DNA from: Mytilus trossulus
Lineage: Eukaryota > Mollusca > Bivalvia > Mytilida > Mytilidae
Direction: 5' to 3'
NCBI RefSeq assembly: GCF_036588685.1
Contig: NC_086374.1
Coordinates: 25,660,886-25,724,885, forward strand
DNA length: 64,000 nt
Of this stretch, positions 60,601-64,000 are shown in pieces; the stretch's first letter is position 1; every line of letters starts with the position of its first letter. The notes below the pieces were generated by a model. The model was given only the letters and a program-made list of their open reading frames with translations, had not been told where the DNA came from and did not search any database. A program made the translations under genes and the position numbers.

Positions 60601-63427
60601 TGTTTTATACATAAATCAGACCGTTCTTTCACGTTCTACGACGAAAGTGTATTTAATAATTCATTTACAAAATGTTTTGGTGCTACACCTTTGGTGAGAC
60701 TAAAATGTTCAAGGTATTTTGCACTTTTAAAAAGTCAGTTTCATAAAAAGAATAAATGTTTTTGTTTCAAAAAGTGTTTGCTCTATTGAAATCATCATAT
60801 AATTCACATAATAATTTAAGTACAAATATCTATTTTCCTTTTTCACCTTTCTTTTATATATTTGATTTATTTTAGACAAACTATTGTACATACCTGGTTT
60901 GAATGTTGTTATTTGGGAACACTCTGTAATTATTCGATATCCTTCGTTTGCAAGGCCCTCTAATTTCACATCGTATGTTGTCCCTGATTTAAGATCTTCT
61001 ATTACATAAGACGTCAAAGACACATCTGGATGTACTGCATGGAACACGGTATTATCATCTGTTTGTTTTCTGAAGAATAAGGTATAAGCCTTCAAGTCTG
61101 TATAGTCTACTGGGTCCCAGTAAACATCTATTTCAGAAGGTGACAATGCATACACTTTCAGACGATCACTTGGAATAACTGTATAGAGAGAAATGACATT
61201 CGTAAACATAATTCAAAAAATAAATAATTTCGATACAAACAATATGCGCTTATACTGTATTACTAGTATATTACACATATTTGCCAAATGCAAGTATCTT
61301 AAAATTTAGAAAGGGAATGGGGAATGTGTCAAAGCGACAACAACCCGACCATAGAGCAAATAACAGCCGTAGCCACCAATGGTTCTCCAATGTAGCGAGA
61401 AACTCCAGCACCCGTAGATGTCCTTCGGCTGGCCCCTTAAAAAATATGTATACTTGTAAAGTGATAATAGACTAACAAAGGCCAGAGGCTCCTTACTTGG
61501 GACAGGCGCAAAATTGCAGCGGGGTTAAACATGTTTATGAGACCTCAACCCTTCCCCTATACCTCTTCATGTATATATTTCTATTCTGTTTATCATATTT
61601 CGTCGGTTGTATTCGATTTATGAATTTGATTTTCACTTTGGTATCTCGAGTTTTGTTTTAATTGATACGAAACATTAGCAATTCTTGCCAATGAAGATGT
61701 TTAAAAAACAATGTTCATATAAACCACTTTTGACTCTGGAAAAAAGATTATCGACAGATTACCTATTCCGTGATAGGACATTATTATAGTATTCGGATCT
61801 GAAAAGCCAACTAAGTAGTTTATCAAGTATAAGATCGGAGGAAATAAGGGGAAATAACTGTTTTCCGACAAGTTTGCAGTGTAAAAAGTAAATAACAGAA
61901 ATACTGAACTCAAAGGATAATTCAAAACGCAAACTCCTTTGTCAAATGGCAATATAAAAAAAATCAATCGAATGGTAAATTAAACATAAAACAAAAATTG
62001 CACCGTATTTCTTTGAGTTGCAATTACTTGACCAAGCAAAAATATAAATACCATACCACAGAGTAGATAACATGCCAAAATAGTATATACTTAGTAAGTC
62101 GGTTGCATATGATTTATTGCTTACACCAATGTATGTATTGCTCCAATTGTTTTCATCTGGTATTTTATACAAAAGACCAAATTTAGTGAGTTGCTAAAAA
62201 ATGAAAATAAGACTTTAAATATTTCGTGCGTCCGCAACACTTTTGTCAATCGACCTTTATCGAAAACGCCCAAAACATAACAATTGAAAGCAACGTGAAA
62301 AAAAGACATTTGCATAAATATTTTGCATTTAAAACTTATCGCAGGTTTAAGAAAAAGAATACAAAATAACAAGTACTTACTCTTATCCTCTATAGTTTTA
62401 ACATTCTCCTTCATTGCTGACACCTGTGTATGTAAATCTTGTATCAAGGATATAACCTGTGCCTTCTGTCGAAATTTGGATAACAACTCCTTCCTGTGTT
62501 TAAGTTCTTGCACTTTTGTATGCAATTCTTCTGTAGTAAGAGATGACAAGTCGTCTGCTTTTTTCCTTTCTTCCACATATTTACTTGTCTGTTCTATCTT
62601 CTCATTTAATTCTTGCAGTTGCATATCAATTTTAGACCGGGCTGAAATATCAGTTGCCATAGGTGCTACACCTTGAATAAAATGAAAATATAAATCTAAC
62701 AATCTTTGAGTTATTACATTCATAATCTGGTACTAAAATAACCAGCATCTATACCAATTTAAGTTGTATCCTAATCCCTTTGATGTAATGAGTTAGAAAA
62801 CTAAATGTAAGTTCAAAAACCAAGGACTGCGACTAACTATCCCTAAACCCAAAACAACAATTATCAAAATACTACATCCTTATCATAAATTTAAGACAAT
62901 CGTTTAATCACATATATTTTCATTACCATATTTTGCTAGAAAGATTTGTAATTTGTTAAAATATGTACATTGACACTTAATAATTACATACTGTTGGAAA
63001 CATTCTGTACTTCATTTGTTCCGAATGAATCTGCTTTTAAATCGTCTTGAAGGTTTGTTTGTTCTTCTGATTGTAATGATTGTATTTCTTTAATAAGTTG
63101 TTTTTGTCTAAGAGCTTTCTTCTGATTTTCCAGTTGTTCTATCTTCATAATAAGTTCGTCTCTAGTTGTAGTGGCACCTTTGTTTTGCTTGGTACTTTCG
63201 TTAATGGTCACATTCCCTATTGCCCTGTTTCTGTCACTGTCTGGAATACGTGCTAATGTATTTGAAGTTGGTTCAACTTTTAGTTTATGCTGATTGTCCT
63301 CTTCCTCTATGTTGTTTTGTTTTTCGGTTAATAATATTTCTGGTGATATATTTGATTCAGTCTTCGTTGGATTTTCGTCATCATCCTCTTTTGTATGATC
63401 ATTAGATGTTGCTTTTTCGTTTTCCAT
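51079..63427 (-). CDS. Caspase E: FN3-split pseudocaspase (coiled coil - FN3 - p20 - 2x FN3 - p10)
   Basis: Ten exons: 62992-63427, 62381-62671, 60894-61178, 60259-60345, 59216-59548, 58263-58556, 53587-53898, 53204-53224, 52011-52143 and 51079-51199. They sum to 2,313 nt (770 residues), all GT-AG and in phase. Residues 1-145 are acidic, Asn/Lys-rich and probably disordered, becoming helical near 100-130. Residues 146-242 are a predicted coiled coil. One FN3 domain spans 243-337. p20 spans 338-477, starting NGFALIIAN; the His position is Tyr417 and the Cys position is Phe466 (VDAFK), so it cannot be a cysteine protease. FN3 domains follow at 478-575 and 576-679, then a 7-residue microexon. 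p10 spans 687-770 and is diverged, with Ser/Ala/Thr-rich sequence where the substrate pocket should be. It shares its layout with caspase D, with one FN3 fewer, and is transcribed towards it. Confidence 0.85.
51620..51801 (-). mobile_element. 182-bp poly(A) retroinsertion with 15-bp target duplication
   Basis: 'agccgaaacggagtt' occurs at 51605-51619 and again at 51802-51816, flanking the insert. The insert starts with a long T run (to about 51653) followed by 'gataataattctttattcc', i.e. an A-tail and AATAAA-like signal on the minus strand. This is the footprint of target-primed reverse transcription by a LINE-type machinery. It lies in the last intron of caspase E. Confidence 0.85.
52410..52650 (+). 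repeat. Interspersed repeat, 'accgctgttcaaaa' family
   Basis: 'agcataccgctgttcaaaac' is followed by 'aaactaaaaccgagggaaac' and 'acacaacactgaaatgtaac'. It lies in a caspase E intron. Confidence 0.75.
52710..53110. repeat. Diverged local duplication with 'gagcgttcctgatgaagg' blocks
   Basis: 'cctcggatttcaaatgtttg' followed by 'gagcgttcctgatgaagg' occurs at about 52703 and again at about 53051. The first copy runs into a 'cgcttcgaacgcatgac' block resembling the 'cgtttcgtctac' family. Confidence 0.6.
54775..54946 (+). repeat. Interspersed repeat, 'atactgaactccgagg' family, split by the 54947-58024 insertion
   Basis: It runs from 'cgccgaactccaaggaaaat' to 'gttgacaacgatgt'. The consensus continuation 'gtgaacaaa' is found only after the inserted element, at 58029 onward. 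Confidence 0.8.
54947..58024. mobile_element. 3,078-bp terminal-inverted-repeat element, nested insertion
   Basis: The ends 'cacggtgggtatggttgtcc' and 'ggacaaccatacccaccgtg' are perfect inverted repeats, and complementarity extends to about 70 bp. The 5-bp 'gatgt' is duplicated on both sides (54942-54946 and 58025-58029). Inside each end are several copies of a 'tcctga...ctgtgctggtg' motif, forward on the left and inverted on the right, as expected for subterminal transposase-binding repeats. The longest internal frames (for example 57406-57648, ending inside the right repeats) do not resemble a transposase I know, so it is probably non-autonomous. It sits in the intron between the two inserted FN3 exons of caspase E. 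Superfamily not assigned. Confidence 0.85.
55840..55860. repeat. Homopolymer T9-G12 run
   Basis: 'ttttttttt' is followed directly by a G run of about twelve. It is a likely sequencing and replication trouble spot inside the 3-kb element. Confidence 0.8.
59572..59705 (+). repeat. Interspersed repeat, 'accgctgttcaaaa' family
   Basis: 'tataccgctgttcaaaactc' is followed by 'tcggggtaacaaactgaaac' and 'ataagaggggaaaaacgac'. It lies in a caspase E intron, close to the p20 exon. Confidence 0.7.
61305..61570 (+). repeat. Interspersed repeat, 'gtcaaagcgacaa' family
   Basis: It runs from 'gaaagggaatggggaatgtg' through 'gtccttcggctggcccctta' to 'cccttcccctatacctctt'. A short internal deletion removes the 'cgtcatactaaactccgaat' block seen in the copy at 35100. 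It lies in a caspase E intron. Confidence 0.75.
61890..61980 (+). repeat. Interspersed repeat, 'atactgaactccgagg' family (5' fragment)
   Basis: 'aaatactgaactcaaaggat' is followed by 'acgcaaactcctttgtcaaa'. It is truncated. Confidence 0.6.
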
Positions 63428-64000
63428 TTTTAACACTATATAAACAGTATAACTAATAAAGACCTTTATTAAAAGTTGTTTGTAATTATATCTTAGTCTT
63501 TGTCACGCTTTATCGCTGTTTGCTTTGTTTATTTACCCATATCAAAAAACAAAACAAAAAAATGTTTTCATTGAACTATACTTTAACTATGCATTGATTT
63601 GAAACGATCCGATTTCGTTAATTGATTGTGTGAGCATTCTTTCAGTATAATAGATTTAGTTTCATACTTAAAAAAATATAATATACTAAAAACATACCAA
63701 AGTCATTAAGTGTTTGTACTTTGTTTTAAGATAAAGGTTGACATTACTCAAATGTACCAATACCAAATAATATAGAGGGTAATCCTGGATATAGTCAAAG
63801 TCTTTTTTTAATATGTACCCGATCATTCGTGATATACTTGTATAAGAAATTGTGGGGTATTATTTAACCAAATCAAGACACTTTTTCTTTGTTACATCGA
63901 CGAGTTAGCTGAAAGCAATTTTACCGATCAAAATTGAAAGGAAGTTGCCTTAATGTGTTTATAACATTTTAATAATGATATCCCGTCCCCTGTTTACCCT
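63428..64000. other. Upstream region of caspase E
   Basis: This is the 5' flank and presumably the promoter or 5' UTR of caspase E on the minus strand. I see no gene, no recognisable repeat and no confident core-promoter motif. Confidence 0.5.

Overview
The window is animal nuclear DNA, almost certainly from a mytilid mussel (Mytilus or a close relative). Genes are AT-rich and split by GT-AG introns. Introns and spacers are filled with interspersed repeats that I recognise from mussel genomes, including the short element carrying the 'acgcgcgtttcgtctac' core. All multi-exon models below were assembled by eye from splice sites and reading phase. In each complete model the exon lengths sum to a whole number of codons and end at a stop, but no transcript evidence was available.

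Layout. (1) 1-1717, minus: a partial B-box/NHL (TRIM-like, RING-less) gene running off the left edge. (2) 3767-10749, minus: caspase gene A, an 829-residue caspase-8-like protease with a long Q/N-rich, prion-like N-terminus. (3) 16930-18345, plus: an intronless 471-codon gene for a bacterial-type bifunctional HldE (heptose-7-phosphate kinase/adenylyltransferase), a probable horizontal acquisition. (4) 22370-31665, minus: caspase gene B, a compact 357-residue caspase-8-like protein. (5) 36006-38608, minus: caspase gene C, with prodomain and large subunit (p20) but no small subunit (p10) that I can find. (6) 40034-50641, plus: caspase gene D, in which three fibronectin type III (FN3) domains lie between p20 and p10. 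(7) 51079-63427, minus: caspase gene E, convergent with D, with two FN3 domains in the same place and an acidic plus coiled-coil N-terminus.

The most notable content is the D/E pair. Caspases A and B show the usual gene structure: a 294-bp p20 exon, a phase-1 intron, and a p10 split by a phase-2 intron. In D and E the same phase-1 intron position holds whole phase 1-1 FN3 exons, as expected of exon shuffling, so the caspase fold is split by adhesion-type domains. D keeps the nucleophile Cys but has Ser at the catalytic His. E has lost both (Tyr and Phe). They look like FN3-split pseudocaspases, possibly scaffolds or regulators of their active neighbours; that role is inference.

The spacers and introns hold several resolvable mobile insertions: a 3,078-bp terminal-inverted-repeat element with a 5-bp target duplication nested in another repeat, a 631-bp TTAA-flanked MITE, a 182-bp poly(A) retroinsertion with a 15-bp duplication, large palindromes, minisatellites and a decayed BEL/Pao-type relic. 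I found no tRNA, rRNA or CRISPR features.
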